Below, in pieces: positions 1 to 7,139 of a stretch of DNA of 23,778 nt. The notes below the pieces were generated by a model that was not told where the DNA came from, ran no database searches, and saw only the letters and a program-made list of their open reading frames with translations. This DNA comes from an uncultured Collinsella sp. (GTDB taxonomy: Bacteria > Actinomycetota > Coriobacteriia > Coriobacteriales > Coriobacteriaceae). A program made the position numbers and the translations under genes. The number at the start of each line of letters is the position of its first letter. Within the stretch, counting starts at the first letter, position 1. The DNA lies in assembly GCA_900549535.1 (NCBI GenBank), contig UROR01000022.1:1-23778 (forward strand). Reading direction: 5' to 3'.

Positions 1-363
1 GCGGACATTGCGTGCCACGACTTTGATTTGACGTTGGGCTCGGGAGACGTCGCGTTTGCGGGCACCGTGACCGACACTCTGAATGCCGAGGTCGGTTCGG
101 GCGATGTGACGTTCGAGCTTTACCAGGCCCCCGCGAAATCGATGGACGTGAGTGTGGGCTCGGGCGATGTGGAGATGACGGTTCCGAACTCGACGGGCTT
201 TAAGGCGAGCCTCACCTTGGGCAGCGGCGACTTCGAGAGCGATTTCCTTCCGCTTGGCTACGACGGCGAGACCATTTTGAATCTTGAATTCGATAACGGT
301 GACAAGTCTGCCACGTATAGTTTTGAAGTCGATTCGGGCGACATGTCGTTTGATTCGGAGTAG
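1..363 (+). CDS. GSGD-repeat beta-ladder protein, DUF4097-like (3' end only)
   Basis: The reading frame is open from the first base, so the 5' end lies outside the window; the stop is TAG at 361-363. The 120 visible residues carry a repeated SGD turn about every 15-25 residues: GSGDV three times, then GSGDF, DNGD and DSGDM. The residues between alternate polar and hydrophobic, as in a beta-helix or beta-ladder. This is the usual look of DUF4097 (putative adhesin) domains, which in Gram-positive bacteria often form the extracellular or C-terminal part of membrane proteins. No membrane segment or sorting signal is present in this part, and the protein ends directly after the last repeat. The molecular role is unknown; a structural or adhesive role is the family-level guess. 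A hairpin follows 47 bases downstream. Confidence 0.75.
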   Translation, partial: ADIACHDFDLTLGSGDVAFAGTVTDTLNAEVGSGDVTFELYQAPAKSMDVSVGSGDVEMTVPNSTGFKASLTLGSGDFESDFLPLGYDGETILNLEFDNGDKSATYSFEVDSGDMSFDSE

Positions 364-410
364 TGAGGCAGACGAAAGCCTAGGCGAAGATATAGACGCG
401 CTGTTTGATG

Positions 411-453
411 AAGGCGCCGAAGCCGAGATCGGCTCCGGCGCCTTTGCCTTTAC
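411..453 (+). terminator. Hairpin terminator after the DUF4097-like gene
   Basis: Bases 411-425 pair with 430-444 in a 15-position stem with one A/C mismatch (420/435) and an AGAT loop. A T-rich tail (TTTGCCTTT, 443-451) follows. The shape is that of an intrinsic terminator with a weak U-tract. It sits only 19 bases before the elp3 start codon. Confidence 0.65.
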
Positions 454-462
454 AATGGGGGC
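451..462 (+). promoter_or_regulatory. Candidate -10 box for a leaderless elp3 transcript
   Basis: TACAAT at 451-456 lies 6 bases before the ATG at 463, so transcription would begin at or next to the start codon. No purine-rich ribosome site with proper spacing is present: the only G run (457-461) abuts the ATG. No good -35 hexamer is visible 17 bases upstream, where the terminator stem lies. The call rests on the -10 match and the missing ribosome site. Confidence 0.35.
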
Positions 463-2367
463 ATGGAACAGATTATCTTGAACATGCTTGAGGCCCTGCG
501 TCGCGGCGAGACCGTGGACGACAAGGCACTCGTCAAACTGATACATGCCGAGGCGCGCTGTGAGGGTGCCGACAAACGCGATTTGGCCAAGCGCCGTCTG
601 CTGCCGTTTTACCAGCGGGTTAAACGTGAGGAGCCGGCTCGGTGGGCTGCGTGGAATGTTGATGCCGATCTGGAACGTCAACTGCTGCAGGTCCTGCGCA
701 TGAAGCCTCGTCGCACGGCTTCGGGCGTGGCGACCATTACCGTCATCACCAAGCCCTGGCCATGCTCGGGCGATTGCCTGTTTTGCCCCAACGATCTGCG
801 CATGCCCAAAAGCTACCTGCACGCCGAGCCGGCGTGCGCCCGTGCGGAACAAAATTGCTTTGACCCGTATCTGCAGGTGAGCGCTCGTCTGACCGCGCTT
901 TCGCAGATGGGGCACGCAACCGATAAGATTGAGCTCATCGTGCTCGGCGGTACCTGGAGCGACTATCCGCAAGGGTATCAGACGTGGTTTATGTCGGAGC
1001 TTTTCCGTGCGCTCAATGACGATGCCGTCGCCGGCGTGGCGGCCAACCCCATGCTGGCGCGTCCGGGCATCAGCCGTGCCGAGGCGGGGCGCCTGCTCGA
1101 TGACGCTCCCGCCGATGCCTTGCCGCCGGTGGTAACAGAGCGCCGCGAGCGCTATCGGGCTGCCGGTATTGCGACCGACGAGGCCGAGCTTGCGAGTGGT
1201 GTTGCCGACGAGCAGGAGCGTGTGGATGCTGCCGTGGGCGGCTATAACCGCGCGGTGCGTCGTCTGTACGGCCCCGGTACGCCGTGGGGCGAGGTTGCCA
1301 AGTGGCAGACGGCAACGATGGAGGAGCTTGAGCGTCAGCAGCGCATCAACGAGACGGCGAAGCATCGCGTGGTGGGGCTCGTTATCGAGACGCGCCCCGA
1401 TGCCGTAACGCCGCAGGCCCTCACGCTCATCCGCCGCCTGGGTTGCACCAAGATTCAGATGGGTATTCAGAGTCTCGACCAACATTTGCTCGATATCAAC
1501 GAGCGTCGCATTTCGGTGGCGCAGATCGAGCGGGCGTTTTCGCTTGCGCGCTTGTTTGGCTTTAAGATCCACGCGCACTTTATGCTCAACTTGCTGGGTG
1601 CCACGCCCGAGGGGGATAAACGCGACTACGAGCGCTTTATGACCGAGGGGGCCTTTATGCCCGACGAGGTCAAGGTCTACCCGTGTGCGCTCATCGAGGG
1701 CTCGCGTCTGGTGGGCTGCTATGAGCGCGGCGAGTGGCGTCCCTATACCGAGGAAGAACTGCTCGATGTGTTGGCCGATGACATCGTGGTGACGCCGGCG
1801 TTCTGCCGCATCAGCCGCATGATCCGCGACTTTAGCTCCGACGACATCATGGTGGGCAACAAGAAGCCCAACCTGCGTCAGCTCGTTGAGAACCGCCTGG
1901 CTGCTCGGGGTGACGGTGCGACGGTGCGCGAGATTCGCTATCGCGAGATCAGTACCGCGGGTGCCGACCTGGATGAACTGTCTCTTGATGAGGTCGCTTA
2001 CGAGACGCCGGTGACGCGTGAACGCTTTTTGCAGTGGGTGACGCCCGAAGGCAAGATCGCCGGCTTTTTGCGTCTGTCGCTGCCCGTTCGCGCTTTTGTT
2101 GCCGCACATGCGGACGAGTTGCCGACGATGCCGGACGAGGCGATGATTCGCGAGGTACACGTGTATGGCATGGCGGCGCGCGTGGGGGATCAAGGCCAGG
2201 CAGCCCAGCACCATGGATTGGGACGGTCGCTGGTGGAGCGTGCGTGCCATATTGCTCGGGACGCGGGCTATGCGCGCATCAACGTGATCAGCGCGATTGG
2301 TACGCGCGAGTACTATCGCCATCTTGGATTTTATGACTATGGCCTTTATCTGCAAAAGGAGCTCTAG
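463..2367 (+). CDS. elp3: Elp3-type tRNA U34 modification enzyme (radical SAM plus GNAT acetyltransferase)
   Basis: 634 aa. Elp3 uses a [4Fe-4S]/SAM centre and acetyl-CoA to place a carboxymethyl-type group on C5 of wobble uridine in tRNA. The radical-SAM cysteines are C101, C105 and C108 (CSGDCLFC, the Elp3 CxxxCxxC spacing), followed by the conserved block with MPKSYLHAEPACARA. GGTWSDYP at 162-169 and GLVIETRPD near 305-313 are typical. The GNAT domain fills the C-terminal 120-150 residues, with HHGLGRSLVERA and EYYRHLGF near the end. The region between GGTWSDYP and IETRPD is about 80 residues longer than in archaeal or yeast Elp3, which explains much of the length. The ATG at 463 was chosen because the N-terminus matches the family; it has no normal ribosome site and may be leaderless. 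The next gene starts on the base after the stop. Confidence 0.93.
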   Translation: MEQIILNMLEALRRGETVDDKALVKLIHAEARCEGADKRDLAKRRLLPFYQRVKREEPARWAAWNVDADLERQLLQVLRMKPRRTASGVATITVITKPWPCSGDCLFCPNDLRMPKSYLHAEPACARAEQNCFDPYLQVSARLTALSQMGHATDKIELIVLGGTWSDYPQGYQTWFMSELFRALNDDAVAGVAANPMLARPGISRAEAGRLLDDAPADALPPVVTERRERYRAAGIATDEAELASGVADEQERVDAAVGGYNRAVRRLYGPGTPWGEVAKWQTATMEELERQQRINETAKHRVVGLVIETRPDAVTPQALTLIRRLGCTKIQMGIQSLDQHLLDINERRISVAQIERAFSLARLFGFKIHAHFMLNLLGATPEGDKRDYERFMTEGAFMPDEVKVYPCALIEGSRLVGCYERGEWRPYTEEELLDVLADDIVVTPAFCRISRMIRDFSSDDIMVGNKKPNLRQLVENRLAARGDGATVREIRYREISTAGADLDELSLDEVAYETPVTRERFLQWVTPEGKIAGFLRLSLPVRAFVAAHADELPTMPDEAMIREVHVYGMAARVGDQGQAAQHHGLGRSLVERACHIARDAGYARINVISAIGTREYYRHLGFYDYGLYLQKEL

Positions 2368-3246
2368 ATGAACAAGCCGAGTGTTTCTGCCGGCGTCGTT
2401 GCCGGCGTTGCTCTGGGAGCCGCGGCGCTTGGTGCGGCCGCCGTCGCTGTTCGTGCTGCCTGTCTGCAGGTTGCGCGAACCCGCAATGGGTTGGCGCGTG
2501 TGAAGCGCGTGCACGACGAGGGCGGCGACGAAGTCCGCGTATTGGTACAAGGCGGCGTCTACCAAAGTGCAAGCTACGTTGGCGAGCGTTGGGCGGAGCC
2601 CGTCTTTACGTACTATCGTTCGTTTGACGACGTGTTTGAGGCCGAGGATGCGATGCGCGACGCTTACGGTCACGGTATCGACCGCATGCTTATGCTGGGC
2701 GGCGGCGGGTTTGCCTATCCCAAGTTCGCGCTGATGTCGCACGAGGACTTGTGCATGGACGTTATCGAGTATGACGGAGAGATTACGCGCCTAGCGCGCC
2801 GCTGGTTCTACCTGGACGAGCTGGAGCGTGCGGTGGGCGACCGCTTGCGGGTGATTACCGCTGAGGCTCGCTCGTATTTGGGTGTGACGAGCGTGGGCCA
2901 TCGTCGCTACGACGTGGTCGTGAGCGATTGCTTTGGCGGTGTCGAGCCCGTACGCGAGCTGGCGACGGTTGAGGCGTTGCGTTTGGTGCGAGGCAGCCTG
3001 AACCCCGGGGGTATCTACGTTGCCAATATCGTGAGCGCAAACGAGGGGAGCGACGTAACGTTCCTGCGCGATTGCGCCGCCACGGCGCTCGAGGTGTTCG
3101 CCCACGCCTGGGTGGTCCCATGTGGCGATGCAGAGTTCGGCGGCGAGGAGAATTATCTGCTCATCGCCAGCGACGGCGACTACGCCTTTGCCGAAGCTGT
3201 GCCCTTCGACACCGACTTCCTCGGCACCGTCCTTCACGACAAGTAA
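2368..3246 (+). CDS. Spermidine synthase-like methyltransferase-fold protein with N-terminal membrane helix
   Basis: 292 aa. The ATG follows the elp3 TAG directly, with AAAGGAG inside the elp3 end as ribosome site, so the pair is translationally coupled. Residues 5-33 form an Ala/Val-rich hydrophobic stretch, a likely membrane anchor. The Rossmann core follows: MLMLGGGGFAYPKF at 108-120 (SAM/dcSAM loop), DVIEYD at 131-136 (acidic ribose-binding residue) and YDVVVSDCFGG at 181-191. This matches spermidine synthase-like proteins. The usual active-site pattern D-x-x-D is not intact: only the first Asp of SDCFGG is present. True polyamine aminopropyl transfer is therefore doubtful, and no speD or other polyamine gene is nearby. 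The substrate is unknown. Ends convergently 27 bases from the helicase stop. Confidence 0.8.
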   Translation: MNKPSVSAGVVAGVALGAAALGAAAVAVRAACLQVARTRNGLARVKRVHDEGGDEVRVLVQGGVYQSASYVGERWAEPVFTYYRSFDDVFEAEDAMRDAYGHGIDRMLMLGGGGFAYPKFALMSHEDLCMDVIEYDGEITRLARRWFYLDELERAVGDRLRVITAEARSYLGVTSVGHRRYDVVVSDCFGGVEPVRELATVEALRLVRGSLNPGGIYVANIVSANEGSDVTFLRDCAATALEVFAHAWVVPCGDAEFGGEENYLLIASDGDYAFAEAVPFDTDFLGTVLHDK

Positions 3247-3273
3247 GTCTCCCCGTCCCAAAAAGGACTGGTC

Positions 3274-5718
3274 TTAGGCGTGGTCGCGCCAGCTGAGGAC
3301 GCGCTGCTTCATGCCCTCGATGTCGAGCACGCCTTCGGCAAAGCCCTTGCGCACGAGCTCTTCGGGAACGAACTCATCGTAACGATCAAAGTAAGGCACC
3401 TCGCCGGGATAGACGAGCTCAATGGGGTCGAAGTCCTTCTCGGCCTCGGCGGCGAGCACCTCAAAGAACGTCTCCTCGTCGGCCTTCATCTTGAACTGCA
3501 TAAAGTACGGACGTGACGGGTCGAGTCCGCGAAGGCCCAGCTCCGCGGCACACTTAATCTTGAGCATGCGCTCGAGTGCCAAAAAGGCGTAGCTGCCCAG
3601 CCAGGGGAAGAGCACCCAGGTGTCGCCACCCAGGTTGATGAGTGGCTTGGTCCCCGCGCCCGAAATCTCGGCCGTATGGCGAGCCTGTGCAAGACGTGCC
3701 CGTGCGTTGCCCATGAGATACGGATATGCCGCATGCTCGTTGAGCGCCTTGCGCATGCGTTCGAGTACGTGTGTATTGATGTCACCGGGGCAGTCGCCAA
3801 AGTAGGCCGGCACCCGGCCTTTGACCTGCGTGGCAAAGACGGTATGACGCTTCCAGTCCACTTCCTCGACGATCCAGCAATGGCCCGCGATGGCGATGCG
3901 CTCGCCAGGTGGTGGCGGGTTGACAATCGTGCCCAGTTCGGCCGATTCGCTACGAACGGTAAACTCCTCGTTCTCCTGGAACACGGCGTAGAACTTAAAG
4001 TTGTTAATGATGCGCTCGCCCGCGAGACCCACGATGAGTCCGCCGCCTTCGGTGACCTGGATATGGTCGATCTTAATGAGGTGACGCAGCAGCACGCGAT
4101 AGTCATCGGCCGAGACGCGGTGGAAATAGCTGAGCGTGAGCACGCGCTGAGCAAGCTCTGCCGGCGTGAGTTCGCCGGTGCTGGCGAGGGTCGACATGGT
4201 CTGGTGATAGAGCAGGCTGTAGGGGAGTCGATCGAGCTCGGGCGGCTCGACCCACTTTTCCTCGCGATAGAGTTGTACGAGCGCGATGCCCTGCAGGAGC
4301 TTCCACGGAATGGTCTCGGGCATCATCGTGCGCGGCTCAGGCTCTTCCTCGCGCATGACAAACCACATCTCGGGCGGAAGGTCGCGACGGCCTGTGCGCC
4401 CCATGCGCTGCAAAAAGGAGCTGACGGTAAACGGCGCGTCAATCTGGAAGGCGCGCTCCAGGCGGCCGATATCGATACCGAGCTCCAGCGTAGAGGTGGT
4501 GACGGTTGTCTGTGCCTGCTCCTCATCGCGCATGAGTTCCTCGGCCGTCTCGCGCAACGATGCCGAGAGGTTGCCGTGATGGATAAGGAAGCGGTCTGGC
4601 TCGTGCCGGTTTTCACAGTAGCTCCGCAACATGGAGCACACGGCCTCTGCCTCCTCGCGCGAGTTGGCAAAGACCAGGCACTTGCGGCCGCGCGTATGCT
4701 CAAAGATATACCCCATGCCAGGGTCGGCGTTGTCGGGCGCCGTGTCGGTGGGGTTGAGGAGCGTCTGCTCGGTGGCCCGGGGGATGTCGACTTCGCCCTC
4801 GGGGGCCGAGGAAGTGCGACGGTCTTTGGGAGCGGCCTTGCCCCGTGCCCGTTCACGACGTTGACGGCGCTCCTCTTGTGTGAGCTGTCCGCTGTGACGC
4901 ATGTCTTGGGCGCCGGCGGACAGTGCCGCGGGTGCCGCTGCCTCAATGCGCTCGCATGCAAGCACTTCGGCCTCTTGAGGACTTGTGCCCACGAATCCCC
5001 GCTGCTGTGCCTGGGGGCCCGAGTTGTAGAAGTGCTCCATGGAGATACGCCACACGCGACGCGGTTCCTCAAAACGGGGGATAACGCAGTCGCGTCCCGT
5101 TCCCTGTGAGAGAAAGGCACCCGTGCGCTCGGGGTCGCCGATGGTGGCCGAAAGGCCAATGCGGCGGGGCTGCACGCCTGCCATGCGCGAGAGTCGCTCG
5201 ATAAGGCAGAGCGTCTGCCCGCCACGGTCGCCGCGCATGAGCGAATGGACCTCGTCGATGACCACATAGCGCAGGTCGCAAAACATGCGCGGGATCGCCA
5301 TGTGCTTATGGATTAAGAGCGCTTCGAGTGACTCGGGCGTAATCTGCAAGATGCCGCTCGGTTTTTTGATGAGCTTAGCCTTGTGCGACTGCGAGACATC
5401 GCCATGCCAGTGCCAGACAGGGATATTGGCTTCTTCGCACAGGTCGTTGAGGCGGACGAATTGGTCATTGATGAGCGCCTTGAGGGGGCCAATGTAGAGG
5501 GCGCCCACGCTTGCGGGCGGGTTCTCCCAAAACTCGGTCAGGATGGGAAAAAAGGCTGCCTCGGTTTTGCCGGAAGCCGTGGATGCCGTCAGGAGCACAT
5601 TGTCCTGCGTGTTAAAGATGGCATCTGCCGCCGCAACCTGGATAGAGCGCAAGCTCTCCCAATCGTGGGAGTAGATGAAGTCTTGGATAAACGGGGCGTA
5701 GCGGTCAAAGGCGTTCAC
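3274..5718 (-). CDS. DEVH-box SF2 helicase, Lhr/BrxHI-like (third gene of the TerB/DUF2791 operon)
   Basis: 814 aa from a GTG at 5716-5718, chosen because AGGAGG lies 4 bases upstream (5723-5728); in-frame codons further up lack a ribosome site. Helicase motifs are complete: motif I TASTASGKT at 44-52, DEVH at 155-158, SAT at 190-192, motif IV KCLVFANS near 346-353, motif V TTSTLELGIDIG at 407-418 and motif VI QRMGRTGR at 437-444. The C-terminal 370 residues resemble the winged-helix and beta-barrel part of Lhr-core helicases, shorter than full Lhr. A charged, Ala-rich, low-complexity insert of about 100 residues (233-336) separates the two RecA lobes. The family moves on nucleic acid with ATP. 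BrxHI of some BREX types is a close relative in architecture and also pairs with a DUF2791 ATPase. It lies downstream of the ATPase gene with a 116-base gap. Confidence 0.88.
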   Translation of the reverse strand: MNAFDRYAPFIQDFIYSHDWESLRSIQVAAADAIFNTQDNVLLTASTASGKTEAAFFPILTEFWENPPASVGALYIGPLKALINDQFVRLNDLCEEANIPVWHWHGDVSQSHKAKLIKKPSGILQITPESLEALLIHKHMAIPRMFCDLRYVVIDEVHSLMRGDRGGQTLCLIERLSRMAGVQPRRIGLSATIGDPERTGAFLSQGTGRDCVIPRFEEPRRVWRISMEHFYNSGPQAQQRGFVGTSPQEAEVLACERIEAAAPAALSAGAQDMRHSGQLTQEERRQRRERARGKAAPKDRRTSSAPEGEVDIPRATEQTLLNPTDTAPDNADPGMGYIFEHTRGRKCLVFANSREEAEAVCSMLRSYCENRHEPDRFLIHHGNLSASLRETAEELMRDEEQAQTTVTTSTLELGIDIGRLERAFQIDAPFTVSSFLQRMGRTGRRDLPPEMWFVMREEEPEPRTMMPETIPWKLLQGIALVQLYREEKWVEPPELDRLPYSLLYHQTMSTLASTGELTPAELAQRVLTLSYFHRVSADDYRVLLRHLIKIDHIQVTEGGGLIVGLAGERIINNFKFYAVFQENEEFTVRSESAELGTIVNPPPPGERIAIAGHCWIVEEVDWKRHTVFATQVKGRVPAYFGDCPGDINTHVLERMRKALNEHAAYPYLMGNARARLAQARHTAEISGAGTKPLINLGGDTWVLFPWLGSYAFLALERMLKIKCAAELGLRGLDPSRPYFMQFKMKADEETFFEVLAAEAEKDFDPIELVYPGEVPYFDRYDEFVPEELVRKGFAEGVLDIEGMKQRVLSWRDHA

Positions 5719-5834
5719 GGGGCCTCCTCTCAAAAACGAATCTCTCAACGCGGCTGGCAACGGCTTGCTGCATTACTGCCTCAACGTTTGCCCAGATAGA
5801 ACCTACCAAAATAAACCTGTCCCTTTTTGGCAGG
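5719..5834 (-). other. 116-base gap between ATPase and helicase genes with hairpin and T-rich tail
   Basis: Read on the minus strand, the gap begins with CCTGCC-AAAAAG-GGACAGG (5834-5816, a short stem with one bulge) followed by TTTATTTTGG. This resembles a weak intrinsic terminator or attenuator between two genes that otherwise look co-transcribed. The helicase ribosome site AGGAGG lies at the far end (5723-5728). No separate promoter for the helicase was recognised. A related sequence lies at the other end of the helicase gene (3258-3276). Confidence 0.45.
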
Positions 5835-7139
5835 CTAGATGGTGAATTCGGCGAAGTTACGGTCGCCGTCTGCGGTGCCGGTGTCGCCTGTTGCGGCTGC
5901 CGGCACCAGCGCGTCGCCACCAACGCTTTGCAGCAGCTCCGCCACATTTGCATCGGGGTTCTGACACAGGATATCGAGCAGTTCGATAAAGTCACGAATG
6001 ACTTCACGCGGCGTCAGATGCGTGTCGGCTCCCACACGACCGAACTCGATCTTGAGGAAGTCCACCAAGTCGTTCTCGGTAAGCGTGGGCGTCCAGCCAA
6101 AGTAGCCGGCGTGAATTTGCATGAGTTTTTCGATCAGCACCAGCAACTCCTCATAGGTGAGTGGCTGCAGGCGGATGATGGGCGCGAGCATGTCCTTAAG
6201 GTCCTCGCGCGCAAAGCGGCCCTGAGCGAGTCGGCTGCGCAGGGCCTCGTAGGAGAACACGCCTCGGCGGCGGTCTTCGATAGAGGTTGGAGTGCCGCCC
6301 ATGATCATGCCCAGGTACTGCGCCTTGCCCTGGAGCGTGTCGTTGTACATAGTCAGGATCTTCTCGTAGTTGTATTGGCGCGTGATCGCGTTGGGAATCT
6401 TGTACAGATTCACGAGTTCGTCGATGAGCACCAGCATGCCCTTGTATCCGCTGCAGACCAAAAAGCGTGCAATGAGCTTAACGTAGTCGTACCAGTCGTC
6501 ATCGCTGATGATGGTCGAGGAGCCCAGCTCGGCGCGAGCCTCGCTCTTGGTACGGTATTCGCCGCGGATCCATTTGGTCACGCGGCTCATGGCTTCCTCG
6601 TCGCCCTCGGATACGGCCGTGCGATAGCGGCGAAGCATGCGGGTGAAGTCGAAGCCGTGGACCATCTCCTCGAGCGGGGCCAGTTGGGCATTGACGACCG
6701 ACTCGTCGACATCGGCACACGAGGCGACCCAGCGATCCAGGATAAGGTTGAGCGCACCGCCCTCGGGGCGCGTTTTAGTCGATATGTTGCGGATGAGCTC
6801 ACGGTAGGTGGCAAGGCCCTGACCCTGGCCGCCCTGCAGGCGGCGCTCAGGGGATAGGTCGGCATCAGCGACGACGAATCCCTCACCCATGGCGTGCGTG
6901 CGGATGGTCTGGAGCAAAAAGCTCTTGCCGGCGCCGTAGCGACCGACCAGGAAGCGGAAGCTCGCCCCACCGTCGGCGATGAGACTCAGATCGGTGAGCA
7001 GGGCGCGGATCTCGACCTCGCGCCCTACGGTAATGTAGGGAAGGCCGATGCGCGGGACCACGCCGCCCTTGAGCGAGTTTAGGATAACGGCAGCGACGCG
7101 TTTGGGTACGCGGGGCGCTGCGGATGTGGTATCACTCAT
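5835..7139 (-). CDS. DUF2791 P-loop ATPase, BrxD-like
   Basis: 434 aa. The Walker A loop is GRYGAGKS at 66-73 and the Walker B run is MLVLIDE with D240-E241. GGTPTSIEDRRRG near 280 and SRLAQGRF a little later are the conserved blocks that mark the DUF2791 family (AAA/STAND-like ATPase). BrxD of BREX defence belongs to the same family. The first residues before VPKRVAAVILNSLKGG are a short variable tail. The ATG overlaps the end of the TerB-domain gene by 8 bases, with AGAGGA inside that gene as ribosome site, so the two are translationally coupled. The likely role is an ATP-driven loader, clamp or regulator for the helicase encoded next; this is inference from gene order and from the BrxD/BrxHI pairing. 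Both Walker motifs look intact, so it should be active. Confidence 0.88.
   Translation of the reverse strand: MSDTTSAAPRVPKRVAAVILNSLKGGVVPRIGLPYITVGREVEIRALLTDLSLIADGGASFRFLVGRYGAGKSFLLQTIRTHAMGEGFVVADADLSPERRLQGGQGQGLATYRELIRNISTKTRPEGGALNLILDRWVASCADVDESVVNAQLAPLEEMVHGFDFTRMLRRYRTAVSEGDEEAMSRVTKWIRGEYRTKSEARAELGSSTIISDDDWYDYVKLIARFLVCSGYKGMLVLIDELVNLYKIPNAITRQYNYEKILTMYNDTLQGKAQYLGMIMGGTPTSIEDRRRGVFSYEALRSRLAQGRFAREDLKDMLAPIIRLQPLTYEELLVLIEKLMQIHAGYFGWTPTLTENDLVDFLKIEFGRVGADTHLTPREVIRDFIELLDILCQNPDANVAELLQSVGGDALVPAAATGDTGTADGDRNFAEFTI

Noticed and set aside
3676..5109. A 477-residue open frame on the plus strand, opposite the helicase gene
   Set aside because: It is an antisense shadow of a well-supported helicase in GC-rich DNA, with no family motifs, no ribosome site and a composition typical of reverse-frame reading.
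5705..5834. A longer N-terminus for the helicase using in-frame codons upstream of 5718
   Set aside because: The upstream start is a TTG without a ribosome site, while the GTG at 5718 has AGGAGG.
5928..6857. A 309-residue plus-strand open frame opposite the DUF2791 ATPase
   Set aside because: It lies entirely within a gene with intact Walker motifs on the other strand and shows no domain or start signal.
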